A stretch of 64,000 nt of DNA from Cinclus cinclus (lineage: Eukaryota; Chordata; Aves; Passeriformes; Cinclidae), in the NCBI RefSeq assembly GCF_963662255.1, contig NC_085047.1:91632259-91696258 (forward strand), read 5' to 3'. A program made the translations under genes and the position numbers. Positions 35,501-50,200 of this stretch are shown here, piece by piece. Numbering within the stretch: the stretch's first letter is position 1; the number at the start of each line of letters is the position of its first letter. The notes beneath the pieces are model-generated. The model had not been told where the DNA came from, made no database searches, and saw nothing but the letters and a program-made list of their open reading frames with translations.

Positions 35501-38500
35501 TTGGGCTTTTTGTTCTTTCCCCCACTGGGTGCCAACTGTCTTCAATACTACCTGGAAAAAAATCAAGCACCAAAGCATATAAGAAGTGACTCATGATTTG
35601 GAAAATTGATGTGGCATGGGAACCCCTTGTTCCCTTTCACCACCTTGTTTCCAGCCCTCACACAGAGTATTTCTACACTGCCAAATAAAAGAGAAGTGGG
35701 GACTCATCATGAGGCCACTTGCTGTCACCTGCCCCATACCAGACAGATTTAAGCCACACTGATTGCTTTCACACTGTACCACACCCACTCTGGGTCTCTT
35801 CTGAACCACAGGTGGTACCTCTTGGACCCAAAGACATGTTTGTGTTTTGCTGTGTCCTTTTGGTGCAAAGGGTCAGAAACACTGTGAGGCTTCACAGTGT
35901 AGCCCCCAGCAGCTGCTTTATAGCCAGACACCAACGGTGGGAGGGAGTGTGTGCCCACAGTCAGTGCTTTTATGAGCTAACTCCAGCTGCTGCAAGAAGA
36001 CTCAAAGCCTCCATCAGATGGAGAGCGAAGCCTGCAGAGCTAAGCTTGGTGTGGTTCTGCATTGACTGAGGCTGGGCTCACAGCTCCTCTGGGACCAGCA
36101 CCATCTCTCCTTCATCAGATCAGTCACTGGGCCAAGAAAGCTTCTCTGTAGGGGAGCAGACAGAGTAATAGTTGTCCAGTCTGTGCACCAGAAACTAGCT
36201 CTGTTTGCCAAAAGCTCCTTCAGTGGTTCTGAGAAAAGTTAGAGGTGCATTGCAAAATGAGCCTCATATACACCATATTGGACCTGATGAGATGCAAGAT
36301 TTTGGGGTCCCAGTGGCAGAGACACATCAGGTGTTTGTAAGAGATAAACAGTCGCCCTCTGGGGAAATTACCACCATAACTAGTGTCTTTCTGCTGCTTT
36401 CCTGTGGAGATGTGGCATGCACACCTTGTTAGCTGAGCTGACCTGGAGTGAATCCTACTGAGCGACAGAGCCAAGCTTCTGTAACAAAGTGTTTGCAGCT
36501 CTTTATTTTGCACGAGATTTTTTTTACCAGCGTACAGGAGCTGGATGGAGGAGCCACAACTTTGTGTCAGCAATGCCACCGTCCTTGGAGTTGAGCTGGA
36601 GAACTGTCCTCCTTGGATGGATTCTAATTTTAATACTGGTCAGTCTTCAGACTTATGTGAAAAGCACATAGTACTTCACTCCTTGCACTGGCACTGAGAG
36701 CACTCTGTCTTCCTAAGCTTCCCTCCCAGCAGAGGCACGGGACAGGAGATTGTATGGATGGGAACAGGTCTGCAGACAAGGCTCTAACCTGGTTGACATT
36801 TGTTGTTTTTGGCAATTGGTAAGTGAGCATTTCTGTTTGACCAGAGCTTCACACTGTATCCCAAAAGCAGCAGTCAGCCCTGGAGATGTTTTCCCCAAGC
36901 TGGGGTCAGCTGGAGGAGCGTCACTGGAGGGCTAAGGAAGGATCACCCACCTCTCAGCTGAACAGGGATGAATGCTTAGTCATCTGAGGAAGGCTCCTCC
37001 TCTCTTGCTTGGGGCCTTGAAGAAGCATTCAGTGAGTTACAGGAAGATTTACACAATGTGCCAGTATGGCCTGCTTCCTGGCTGTGGGGACATAGAGTTT
37101 CCAAGAATCCCCTGAGCTCATGTGAGAGGCACCAAGCTGCTGCCTGGCAGGAGAGCTGCTGGCTCTGCACATTCACTTAGCCACTGGGATGGAGGAGCTC
37201 AGCCAAAGCAGTTTTCTGGCACGTTTTTCTTTCAGAAAACATTGAGAAATAAAGATTTGAACTGGCAAGTTTGTCACTAGAAAACCCCGTGGAAGAGGCT
37301 CGGTACTGTTCCTGTGGGAGCTCTTGACTGATCTGTGGTGTAGAAGTCTTTGGACAGGTTTAATGTTAGCTTGACTTCCTTTCTGTGGTGCTGATGCAGA
37401 GTCATGGTAATTGTACTGCTTTTGCATAAGTGCAAAATTCTGGCAGCCTCAGCTTAAAAAGTTTAGATTGCAAAATATGATCCAGTTGTTCTTGGGATTA
37501 AAAAAAATACTCAATATTCTCAAATCGAAAACAGGTCTATCCCTTTTCACCAATTTATCTGCTTTTATGTGCTTATAGCTGCTGAAACAATAGGGAGAAC
37601 AAAGAATACTAAAGCTGATTAACTGTAGAAGTGCGTATAGGGCTGTTAGACAGTTTCTACACTATCACTGCACTTTGTCATAAATCTGCGTCTCTGGGGA
37701 CCCCTGACTAAAGAATACACACAGAGAGCATTTAGCATGACTCTGTGTGAAAGCCAGTTGTTTGGATACGCCAATAGAATTCTCCATCCCACTGTTTGCC
37801 AGTGGCATATCTATTCCAACACTCAAAACAAGCAAGTTGTAATAATCCATTAAAAAAAAATTAAAAAAGCCCACAGGACAAACCACCCAGGATAAGTGCC
37901 AGAAATACAAACCGTGTGTTGTCTGACTTTTAAACAATTGTCTGTGTCAGAGTGGGCTCCCCTTCAGAAAGGACCCACAGTACACCACAGCCTAGGCTTC
38001 AGTGCTGCAGAATAAGGGTTTACCATCTGTGTGAGCCAGAAACCCCATTTCTCAAGAATGATCCAGTTTCAGTATGTACCAACATCCTCAAAAGAAGAGA
38101 AAACAAAAGCAAAAAAAAAAAAGAAAAGAAAAAAGAAGTTTTTAAATGTTTCTCCTGATTTCCTTTGGAAATCAGAAAAGGCTGGGTCCTAGGCTAGGGG
38201 CATGACTAGTGGAGTCAGGTTGCCAGATTGCTCACACTACATTCCTTATCTCTGCTGTAATGAGTTTGTGTGTGATGCTGCCCTGGGACAGCCCTCAATG
38301 GATCCCACTTGCTCAAGTGCATGGTGCTGTGGGCATGTTTTCTCATAGTCACAAAATGTGATGCTCCTGTGTGCTAGACCATCAGGATTTTGCTGTTTTG
38401 GATAAGAATCCGTAGGTGACAGTCCTACTTTTCTCTTTTGAGCTTTTACATCAGCAAAACTTCTTTTCCAAGCAGCTGACAGTAGGACAAGTCTCTGGGA

Positions 38501-41500
38501 GCTGCCCTCTGCAATCTTGCATGAGGAAAACTCTTCTGAGGAGCCTCAGCTTGCTGTGCAGGAGCACCACATCAGCTGTTGTTGAGGCATGTTCCTGCTA
38601 ACATCAGACGTGACATTCTGCAGTGTGACTTTCTTACCCTGGCCACTGCACTTCATGAGTCTGATGGTGTTGGAGATGTTTTCCCCAGCTCATGGCTCAT
38701 GTTCCCTGCTCATTGTAGATATTAAAAATCAGAGCAAATTTCACAGCCTAACTCTCTGAAACACTGCCCTCCCATCACCAAACTCTGACATTAACTCCAA
38801 GCAGGGATAATGCCTCAATGGAAAATGCAGGTTCAAACCAGTTCCGAGAGCCTAATATGTTCCACACAGAGGAGCTTCCCTCTGGACTCGAAAGTTAGTG
38901 GTGACAGGAGCAAAGACTCCACATTATCCATGTCCCATTGACTCACTAAGCTTGTTTCTTTCAGGGTCACTGCAGGAAGCTTCAGCCCTGCCAGAGGGTC
39001 AGTGCTGAGCTTTTGTCTGTGCAAAGTCCTCAGGGATTTCCTCAAGTGGGAGCCCTCAGCATACCTGCATGTTTTCATATGCTCATCAACCATGAAAGGA
39101 ACACTGAAAATAAGAAAGTCGTGTTTGACTGCAGCAAGTAAATGCATTTGTACCTTCAGAAGTTGTCTTGAGAGAGGCCATGAATCCTCGGCAGATTTTA
39201 CCAGGAGGAATTTCTATCTTGTGAAAAACGTTGGTCTTCAGGTCATGTTACCAGATGCAATACTGAGCCAAATTCCCTCCATACCTCTGGGTTGGCAGCT
39301 GCTGTATTCTCCTACGTTTACATGGGTTTTGGGTCATTTGGTAGACTTCAAGTTTGAACCCTTTTTGAAAAAATATGCAGCATAGGTAATTTTCTCTGTG
39401 CTAAATAAAAAAGTGTCACTTAGGAAGTGTCCTTTCAAATCTGTATTTTTGATGTTATCATCAGTTTTGTTTCCCTTTTTGGTTTCATTTATACTTGCTA
39501 CAGCATCTTTTGGTTTTTACCATGTCTGACAGGCAGCACTCCAGGCTAGGATGATGTGCTATTAGAAAGCAGCCATGCTAACTGTGCAGCATTCCCTTAG
39601 TGCCAGACATTCATAACTATCCTGCCTTAAAACAGTTAGCTAATTATCAAATAAAACTCAAGGGATCAGCCTGTAGGAATACACACACTTGTGTCATTTA
39701 TATGGCACCATCTGTTGATCCCTCTCAATGACCAGGTGAATTGGTGACACACGGATGTAAAAAACAGGAAAAAAAATGTTTCAGTCATATAAGTGTTCTT
39801 CTCCTGACACAAAAGCTGGACCTCGTGCCTGTTCTGGCCTTGGCTGGAGAAAGTCCAAACGTAAGAGGAGCATCTTTATCCTACTGGTCCCATGCCCCAC
39901 ACCACCATCTCTCTCCTTTTATCACCTCAGGCTTGGCTTATGCTTAGACTTCATTCAACAAAAACATGATCTTTTGTCAGGAAAGGCTTTTCTCTCTGTC
40001 ATGCTGGTCATGAACCCTCTCATCTGTTTTGCCTGGTTCTTGAGCAGAGAGTGAAGGCTGTGTGCAGGGTACCACAGGAAGATGCTGTTTATAACTGTAG
40101 GAAAACGAAGTTCATAGAGTGCTTTAGGCTGCATGTGTCAGCTAATTATTTTTGCAGAACACAACGTTATTTCCTCCTAAGGACTGAATCTGCTTTTCTT
40201 AGTCTTTTCTTGTCTTATTTGTGCTTTGTTGTGTTGTATCCTTGCTGCTCTTCAGCCTGTTCTCTTAGGATCTTTGGGCCCCTCTTGACAAAGAAAGCAG
40301 GTTTGTGATGAGTATTTATTTGCAACACCCTGATAAATGTGGTTTTCTAATATCTGCACTGGTCTTGGGAGGAGAGGAAAAACTAATGCTTATGGAGTGA
40401 AATCATGGTTTTGTGAAAGGCAATGGCAGAATTCCCACCAGCTTCACTATGGCCAGAATTTCACAACAGAAATTCTTTGGGATTTTGGCTTGGGAATCCA
40501 AATACCTTCACTGCCTCCTCTAACTGCCTGCCTCAGTGTTGAACCAGGACACCACAGAAACACCTCTCAGCTGCTGCCTCCCTACTGTTTTATCACAAAA
40601 GAGATTATTTAGGAAAAGGGACTGCCCAGGCCCAGACCCAGGTGCTGCTCAGCCATCATCACAGCTGCAGGGTAGGGCTGACACCCATGGCCTCACTTCA
40701 CACACCCATGCTCCTTGCCTGGCAGGTCCCCTGTGTGGACCCACCTGCAAAATCACCTTTAGCTGTGCAGGGCACTTTGGTACTTAGTGCTAGAGTGTGA
40801 CTTCAGTGGCCACCTGAACTCATGAGTGGCCTCAGTACCTAAATCAGGTCCACTTTGTCCCACTCTTTCTTCCCATGCTTTCTTCAGCAGATGTTTTCTT
40901 TGAAACATCCTCAGAACACTAAGATATGGTGATGTAAGCAAGGGTTTATGTGGCTGTCTCCACTGGAAAGTGTGAGATTAAATATTGTAAGCCTTTGGCC
41001 AAAGCAAGCTACCCTGTCCTCTGGGACTGATACTGCCCTTGTTGAAGTCAAAGGGAACTTTGTCTGATTTTGCTGACTGCTGTGAATCATTGTCATAAGT
41101 CAGGATTTCAGCTTTTGTCCTCATGCTCTGAGGATGGCAAGGTGGGCCACGAACCACCATTCAAATCTTACTCTTAAGGACTCTACCAACTTGCACCTTA
41201 TCTACTCGATAAGGAAAGCAGAGATTTGTGTATAACCATCTCACCCCACTGGCTGATATCAAAATGGGAATAACATGGGAAAGGAGCTGCTCTAGGGAAG
41301 GTACCCAACTGGTTTGTGATCAGGGTTTGGTGTTTCTCCCGTGTTTGCTATTTTCCAGAAATGAAGCATGATGACTTGAGTGTGCTTATGCTCAGGACTT
41401 CCAATTCTTATACAGAAAATTGTCATAGAAAATGTGATGTAGACATTTACTCCTCTCCTATGCTCTTGCTGAAAATTACCTCATCTATGCTCCTTCAACC

Positions 41501-42327
41501 TTGGATGCTGATGGGCCTGATCCAAAAACCTCAGTGGGATGATTCAATAGGATTTCACTTTAACAAAGGCTCCTATCAAGAGTGTAACTTCCTTGGAAAG
41601 GCCCTGTAGAAATCCTTAATTTTCTCTGGGTGAGGTTATCCCACAGGGCACCCTGGGCTAGTGACCCATGCTGAGCAGGACCTAAAAGTAGAGTTGTTCC
41701 TGAGACTGAACCTCCCATATAATACTTCTGCTTGTGGATATTTAATTTATTTGCTTATGTTAGGCATTGCTGCAAAAAATGTCCTGGCCTTTGAAAGTGC
41801 ACAAGGTGTGTAGTGCACAAATGATAAATCAATAATCTGAGACTTGTCATGAGAGGGGCTTGTCTGCAATTGCCTCCTGGCAATCTTTTCAATTAATTTC
41901 TTTTAACATCTCTGTCACTGCTCTTTACAGAGTCCAGAAAAATGCATGTGAACAGAGGAAGGTGCCACCTTCAACAACTTCACAATTCATGTTACCTCTG
42001 TGTGCTGGGAAAGGTTGCCATGAAAAGGCAAGTGCTGGCAGCAGATACCAGCTTTCCTTGCCTTTGACACTGCTTTTGTGGCTTCAAACCTAAAGCCTAG
42101 AAGGCTGTCAAGAGAAAGATAACCTTCTGGTGGGTTATTTATGAGACTCACACTCTGGGGAATGGGTACAGAGGAACATGGGTTGGAATGACAAAGGCAT
42201 CAGGCTGTGTTTTCCTCAACTGACCCCCTGCTCTTCTGTCTCTGGTCCTCAAGGTCTCATTGAGCCCCTGATCCCTGGAAAAGTCCACTGGTGGTGCTTT
42301 CAGTGTGGCATGGGCAGCAGAAGACAC
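29561..42327. other. Intergenic, no gene recognised
   Basis: Unique, moderate-GC DNA with many short overlapping open frames and no recognisable protein domain, splice-consistent exon series or RNA gene. A-rich stretches occur at about 32923-32955 and 38107-38138. A 17-base phrase (TGGAGATGTTTTCCCCA) occurs twice, at 36880 and 38661. Confidence 0.7.
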
Positions 42328-42354
42328 GTGTGTGTGTGTGTTGTGTGCGTGTGT
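42328..42354. repeat. (GT)n microsatellite, interrupted
   Basis: GTGTGTGTGTGTG followed by TTGTGTGCGTGTGT, a short imperfect dinucleotide repeat. Confidence 0.9.
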
Positions 42355-45300
42355 CCCTCCACCCCAGCAGGACCTTCAGTCAGCACTGTTTTTGTCTCTG
42401 TGTGCCCAGCCCTGCCTCCCGTGCTGCTGTGGACCAGCCTCACCTACCACGTCTCTTCCTGGGCTCCTGACAGCTGGTTCCAGTATCCATCCCAGCAGCA
42501 GGCACACCATGGGGGCATGCCACTAATCCCACACCTCCCACCCATTTCCAGCTGGCAGCACTCATGGCAAACATCGCTGCTCACCCACGTAGCCAAGTGC
42601 ACTTTAGGGATGACAGTAATTTGACTTTGTTATTTGTAAATACAGCTGCTCACTGCTCAGGGCCTCAGAGGTTGCTGCCCCAAATCTCAAGAAGAACCAG
42701 ACATCAAGGAGAGAGGGTAACATACCAATGAGGTGGGTTCCAACCCTGAATTGACATGAATAAAACCTGGCAGTTTCTGGATACCTCTTTCCTGGTAGAA
42801 CAGTGCTCACAGCAATGCTCAAGCATGGCAGAGGTGAAGAAGGAGCAGGCATCCAGACCTAACAAAAGAGGGTGTTTCCTGACAGAAATAGCTCAGGCTC
42901 AGCAGATACATTCTGATTTTCAGTTTCTGTGGTTCCTGACAAAGTTTCTTTGCATGATCACGTCAGGGCGAATCTCTCCAAGAAGCGTTTCTTGTGAAAA
43001 AATTTTGGCTCCTGAAAGAGAGAAGGCTGCTTGGGTTCAAGATCTCCTGGGATAGAAAGTTGTTTTTTTTTTTACATATGGGACTTCAAATCAAAATTGC
43101 TGCTTTCCACTCTACTTTGCAGTTCAGTCTGGCAGGGATCTACCAGATCTGGGGCTTTTCTAACTGTGAAAGGAAAACCTCAAGCACAAAGAGCAGTTGA
43201 GTACAAGATAGTTCCCAAAAGTCTCCTACAGGAGGATGAGCCAAACTGGAAAAGTGCAATATAGTCTTCTGTTGACCCTCACACAAGCTCAGCACCATTT
43301 GGGCCACAGCTTTTAATTTCTCCCATCTTACTTATTATTCCTGAAAATTAAAACTAAGCATTCTAAGAGTTTTAAAATAGCTCAAGTGTGACTCAAGTTC
43401 TGCAAAAGTATGTCATTTCAAGCTTAGAGAAAGCATTTTATCCTTAATTTGCCCTGCCATGTTCAAACCCACAAAATGAGGTGCTATTCACACCACTCTT
43501 GATGGTGACTCACCATCCTTTTACCTTGTGCTGGGCCCAGGAACTGATCCAGGTTTCCATGGGTGGAGGCAGGGACCAGCATTTGGTGTCTTCAGTGTCT
43601 GTGTGGCAGCCAAGGAGAAGCATGAAGGGAGCAATTTGCACTTGCATCTCCATTTGAGGGATGCTGGGGGCAGAGAGGAGCAGACAGCTTCCTCAGAGGG
43701 GCAGGAGTGGCAGAGAGGCATGGATGAGGCATATTCCCCAGCCTTGTGCTACCCACTTACATTTTTCAGCAATGTTGGACAGCCCTGACCTGATAAGGCT
43801 CTAAATGGATGCGCATGGCTGTTGAGAAACGATTATTTTGTCTCAATAGCTTTACTTTTCATGTCTCCTTTTCTCAGTCCACTGGAAGGAATTATGCTAA
43901 TGTCTTTATTCACTTGTCTTTCCTTTTTTGAGTGTAATTCTTTCTTTCCTCTTCCTCCTGAACACAAATAAAACCTTTCTTTTCTGCAGCAATATTTGGA
44001 GCTGGTTCTTTGCTGCAGTTCATCACAGTGTCACACAGACTCTGAGAACCAGGTGCCAGCACCTATTCTGCAGATGTGGAGCTGGTGTGTGGCTTGAGCA
44101 CAGCCTGGTCACTCTTCATGAAGCACTTCTCCAGAACCTCCCTTTCTCTCTCTCTATCTCTCTGTATAGAACCTATATGGTGACAAAAGGAGGCATTTTA
44201 ATGCCTCCCCTCATCCCCAGCCATTTGAACACCCTTCTTTCACACATCTCCTGCCACATGCCAGCTGTGGAGTTACAAGCATTGATGCTGGCACTAAAGA
44301 AAGGGTGACATCCCATATGTTCAGAGGTAAAGGAGCAGAGGGAGAGCTGTTTTTTGGTTCCATGTGGACCTAGCCTTGGCAGGGCAGCCCAGGTCAGGAC
44401 AGAGCTACAGCTCTTGAAATGCCCCAGATAGCCACAGGGGCTCCTCCCCCAGCACCCCACTCACATAGATATCATGGGTGATATGGTGGTCACAGACATC
44501 AGGAGTAAATCTGGATGGACTCAAGACTGCATGGGCAACCTCTCTCCACAGCACCCCACCAAATCCCTCAGCTGCCTTAGACCAAGCCATTGCAGTTACG
44601 TGTAGTCATTTTAAACTGGGATATCTTCAGTCCACTGGTGGAAGGTTGGATGAAGTGTTTATTTCAGAAACAGAAACACATTTAATGAACTATGACTCTT
44701 TTCCCTCCCAAGTGAGTATCACTGTTCAGAATAGCTGTGAGAAGGGCAGCTGTAAACATCTCCCAAGTAGCCTGGCACAAGTCAGACACAGGAACATAGA
44801 GACAATCACTGTGATACTGTGGTTAGCAAACGTGGCTAATCATTCTCATATTTTTCCTTCAGGCATGGACAGCTCAGAGATTGCCATAAAGACTCTGTTT
44901 TATGGTCTCCCTGAAGGGTAATTAACAGCAATAAAAATATTTTCGAAATTGCTAGCTGGTTAATAGTGTGCACAAGCAGGAGAGCTCTGAGTCCCAGCAT
45001 CAGCTAATGATGAGGCACGAAATGCCTCCAAAGCAGTAAGCAATCCAAAACAAAAGCCTGTGTTTTACTTCTCCATCATACAGCAGCAGCAGTCTGGGAC
45101 ATGCAGGGGAGGTGTTTCAGGCAGGAAGCAACCAAAACATAAAATATTGTTTTTAACCACTATCCAAGTAAAAGAAAAAGGAATCTCTCTTGCAGAAACT
45201 GAATTCAGAACTGTTCTCCTATGCAGGGATGGCTGAAGCCATCAGGAGGCATCATTTTGCATCTTCACTTGCTTCAGGAGATTTACAATGGGAAGAAGCT

Positions 45301-47191
45301 CAGTTGTGATGGTGTTTTGCTGATCAAGCTCGTGTCCTCTTCTGAACCCCTTAATTGCCTCTTTGTGTTCAAATTTCAGTGTTCCTGCTCACCTTACAGG
45401 TTCCTTCAATGAGCCAGGAGGGAAAGAATTGATAGGGGCAAGGTGGAGGATATGCCATGGGTTTACAGCTTGCAAAGTTCCCAGGCAAGCTACAGCTCAG
45501 CATCTGTGCTGCTCACGGCTCACTGCCTTCAGCCTTTGGGGACCTGAGCTCCAGGTTTGCCCTGCTCATCACCCCTTACAGTGATTTTGGGCCTTGCACC
45601 TGACAAAGAAGGCAGCTTTGAAATGGCTTTCCACATTTTTGCAGACTGCACGTTATCTCTATCAGTCTGACATTGACTGTGGTATGCACAGGTTGCAACT
45701 GATAGTGAAATAAAATGCTTTATTTTGAAAGAGTTACACCATGACCTTCTCACTTTAATGTTGTTTTAAAGTACAAAAGGTTTAAAAATAGGTACATTCG
45801 CAGTTGTACATGAACAATATGTTAGTATTGGTTATTTGGGAGTTCGTGGGCTGGTCAATCATACATCCTCTGGAATCCAAGTCCATTTGAGAAACACTGG
45901 AGCATCACATAATGTTATGCTTAAAGACCTTTTGCTCTGCATACTCCTTTACTGTGTTGTTCTTTGCATCTGTTAATAGCATACATAAATGAGAAAAAAT
46001 TTTCAAAGTAAGTTTCAAATTTTCTGAGTTTAGAAAATATTTTCCATAAAATCATCATCAAAATTACCCTTCTTTCACTAACAAGTGCCTAATTGTAAAA
46101 TTGACTTCTGGAATGGCTGAGAAGGATATTGCGAATCTCTTGAGAATATAATGTGTATAAAAGCACAGTTTTGCAACCTTGTATTTGTTCTGTATGAATA
46201 AAATACTCATTTAAATTTCTGACAGTTTTAAAAAGGGCACTCATTTTTAGCCTAATCTATTAATAGTATTCAATATTAAACTACCCCCAAAGACATGCAA
46301 AATTATAGAGGACATTTTTTATCAGTGCAGAATCAATGCCCAAATAATTTTCACAAGAGTGTGCTGGATGAAAATGAATTTCTGCAAGGAAATTATTTAG
46401 AAAAATGGTCTAAGTTATTTGGCCTAAATTTCAGGACAGTATTCCTGATCAAGAACTTTGAGAGCTTTAATGGGTTTCTGGCTGGCATTAAATGCCAAAC
46501 ATGAAATGGGTTGTGCATGGAAGAGGGCAGAAGCAGTTTCGATCACTGATTGCAAGGCTGCCACCTTTCTTTGGCTCATTATTGACAAGACTTGCTTTTA
46601 CAGAGGCATTCATGGCAGCAGAGCAAATCTTTCTTTATTGAGCTGACACCACGCTCTCTGACTATAACAAACACATCCCACTTGTTTGGGGGTTGGAATA
46701 TTTCCAGCTCTACCCTTTCCTGGTGCTGGAAGGTGCTGGCAATGGCATTGGAGAGAAAGAGTTCCTTTGGACCACCAAGAGTGTGTCTAACCCTTTCTTT
46801 TGCACAATGCATAGCCACAGAAGATGCAAAGTTATGAGTTTATATGGCAAGGATATGTGGAATTTAAGGACTCTGAGGAGCCCTAAGCCACCAGGCAGCT
46901 TTGGGCGCTCAAAATGGAGCATGGTCAAAGCTCTCCCTCCCTTCTCTCTGTTGCTCTCCAGCCAACCATGCACATACAGTGCTAATGTAATATGCAAGAG
47001 CACTTGGGAAATCAAACATCTGTTTGATGAGGGATTGGAACATAATAAATGGAGAAGGGTCAAGAAGTGTTGCCAAAAAGATCCGAGATCACCCTGCTAT
47101 CAACTACAAATCACCACCAAAGCTCTACAATGGCTGATATGCTCATATAGTGAGAAAGTAGTTTGTACTTGGCTGTGTCAGAGCTTGGAAG
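42355..47191. other. Intergenic, no gene recognised
   Basis: Several open frames above 120 codons occur (43928-44308, 44478-44921, 46693-47256, all +). None has a recognisable domain or a coherent exon neighbour. The stretch at about 45700-46300 is AT-rich and could include conserved non-coding sequence, which cannot be judged without alignment. Confidence 0.65.
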
Positions 47192-47205
47192 CTACTAGAT
47201 GGCAG
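47192..47205 (+). promoter_or_regulatory. CTCF-like motif CTACTAGATGGCAG
   Basis: It matches the CTCF core consensus at 13 of 14 positions, in the same orientation as the site at 29224. Motif evidence only. Confidence 0.45.
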
Positions 47206-50200
47206 CCTGTTTTTCCAAAGGCTTTTCTCATTGAGGGATTCAAGCAATTCTCATAAAGCTGCAGGCCAGCTCAAAGTCCTAGGAGCCAGATTCCATTCTA
47301 ACTCCTTGTGACTGTAACATGAAAGAACAAAGGGCCACATCCTGCCATTGATACATTTTCAGGCCTTTTAATGGATGCAGCTTAGAGACCCATATATAGA
47401 TCAATGGCAGGATATAGTCATAATGACCAAAACTGAGCTAAAAGAATGGTGTCTTCCTATTTCAACTTTATATGACAAAGCACTTGCACATAATGGAGAC
47501 CAGATTTTTCTTTTAAACAAGTTCTCAGATCTGTTGTGTCTCATTGAAGGAATGCTTGAATAGCAAATTCCAAACCTAACACCTCAGTAAATCTAGCAAA
47601 TTTGTTATACTATACCACACAGACCCTCTGCAGATCTTTTCAGTTCAACTTTTGCAGACAGACTATCTTGGCTGAGACCACAGATGGAGTTATTACCAAT
47701 AAAATGAGCCACCTTAAAAGACGATGGGTGATGATGCTTCTCCACAGCACTCGGTACCAACCATGCCAGGTCTCTCAGTTTATATGGGACAACATTTGCG
47801 TGATAACTTTGTCTTAGAGCTAAACCTGCCTATCAAGTTGCTGAATATTTAATCTTTAGCGTGTGTGTGTATTACTGCATGGATCATTAAAAAAATCCCC
47901 CCAAAACCAGACATAGAGTTTTCGGCTGAAGAATATTTTTAGAAGCTAACTTATTCTTCTACTGGTTGTTATTAGTACAAATAACTCATGACAGCCTAAT
48001 TTCTCTTTAAACTTTTTCTCCCTCACAGTCAGAGGTAGCATTTCAAAATATTTGGAAGGGTGTTATTTGTTTTTCTTCCCCAAATCTCCACAAAGATGTT
48101 GTGGATAACTGCAAGAGTATCATCCACATTCCTTTATGGTAGTGCACAGGGATATGATTTATTCAAACCCTGAGTACTTTAAACACGCGCCAAGCCAGAG
48201 TGCGCCGAGTCTCAGAACAGAGCCCTGGAGCATCCACCAAAACTGTTCACAAACCTGGCTTGAGAAAGCCATCTCTGCACTGTCCAAGAGTAACAGGGTA
48301 TATGACAGTGCTGCTAAAAACCTAGGAGGCTAATGTGAACCAACCAGGCCATCTGGGGCTATTTAGCTGTTCTTGCTGTGTGATAACATAACTTGGCGTG
48401 AAGGGCTGGAGCCTCCAGCAAAATCAGACATGACAAAATACTCTGAGCTGAGTCAGAAAAAAATAATCATTCTTTTTGCTGCATATAATCACTGACTTTT
48501 TGCATGGCAGAGAGCAGGCTGACAGACAGGAGTGGCTGCTCAGTGGTGCCTTTTGACCACTGATTGCCTTGAAAATGCTGAGAAATGGAGGACTCCTTAG
48601 GTTCTATTGCAATGTAAACATTTGCAGTGTTGATTCTTGTTCCTGAAAATTAGGCCACATTTGCACCTAGACAAAGAGCTACTGAAGCAGTCATAGCTCA
48701 TGATGGATTCCCTGGAGAAGCTGACAACCATGAAGTGCCCTGTGATGAAATACATAATATTGCAATTTTTCAGTCTTTCCCCTTTATTGAGGCTAAATGT
48801 GAATTAAGAGTCTTTCAGTATTTATCTTGGAGAGAAATAACTATTCCTTCTGCTTGCTGAGATGAGACAAACTTGATCCCCATGTGACACAGAGGAAGGT
48901 GGAGTGGGAGCCCAGATTCCATGGCTATAGATCAAGGGATGCATATCTGGGGTGGGCTTTCCCCCACCAGCAGCATGGATTGACAGGAATATCAGCAGTG
49001 TTAGCAGGGATGGAACCATGCAGACCAGATGCACAACATGATGCAGTTCCTCTTAAACTAGGTCTGCTGGGTTAAGCCTGAGGGAATAAAGATGTCTGAG
49101 ATTTTGCAGTGAGATAGCCTGAGGTAAAGCTGAATGCTTTTTACTGGGTGGCAAAAAGATAAATGTTGGGAACCTCAGAAGAAGGCAGAATGGAGTTGGA
49201 TCCTTCCAGGTTCATCTGTGCATAACTGGCAGCTGCCATCTGGGAGGAAAAGCAAACCTAAATTTCCCTTTACTGCTGCTCTAACACTTGGTGAATGCTC
49301 CCTGTAAACACTGTCCCAAAATTGCTTTTGTTTAAGGTTAATTTTTCTAGGAGGTTAAAAAGTAGGTGAATTCAGGACAGCTTGTGACAACAGTGGAGAA
49401 CTGCTACTCAGAAGAGGTATATATCCTGCCCCAGGCTCTCTGTAGTTTGTTTCCCACAAATTGTGAGGCTTCCAGCCGCCTCTTCACCTGGGGCTAGGGG
49501 CAGTGTTCTGGTTTGGTAACATTTTTTACCCTTGATCTGTGGCATATAGATGACCCACAGTACAATGATGCCTCAAGCCATTCTGGTTTTGGTGGGTTTT
49601 TTGCAGCTGACATCCTCATGTTGCAAAGTCCCAGGCATGCACAGGCTGGACTGTGCAAAACTTCAAGCAATGACCTCAGCTTTGTGACTTAGGAGTGCTT
49701 GGTGGTACTGGAAGGGAAAACAAGACTGTGTGTGATTCTGTGACTGCTGAGACAGATGTGCTCCTTTAGCCACAGTTTGCTTTTGAATTTGAAGAGTTAC
49801 TGAGAGATTGAGCCAGCCTGGCAAGTTACAAAAAGAGGGAAAAAAGTCCCAGAAAATAATCCAAACTGGTTCTGGGAACAGAAGAGTCAACAAAATCTGT
49901 TTTCATATGTTTTTTTCTTTTGTGAACTTTTGCATTCTACTGCTATAACTCCAGGTGCTGTTCCAGTCTCTGCATTTGCTTTTCTTTCACTGTTTTATTT
50001 TTATGGCTATGCTTATTGCCTATTCCATGTACAGATGAATTCATAAATCATTATTAAAAAACCCAAAAACACCAGAAAGCCTGAGATGAAGGAAGATAAC
50101 TAGAACTCTAAACCAGACTGAACTAGAACTCTAAACCAAAGGAATATCACTGTGTCTGTCCCAAGACTCCCAGCCTCTTCCCCATTCTTTCCTATGTCAC

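Noticed and set aside
36880..38677. 17-base phrase TGGAGATGTTTTCCCCA present twice, 1.8 kb apart
   Set aside because: Flanks diverge at once. It is too short to claim a duplication or mobile-element pair.
45013..45028. 16-base match GAGGCACGAAATGCCT shared with the solo LTR
   Set aside because: Flanks do not match. One 16-base coincidence is expected by chance in 64 kb, and the sequence has partial palindromy. It is not evidence of a second LTR copy.
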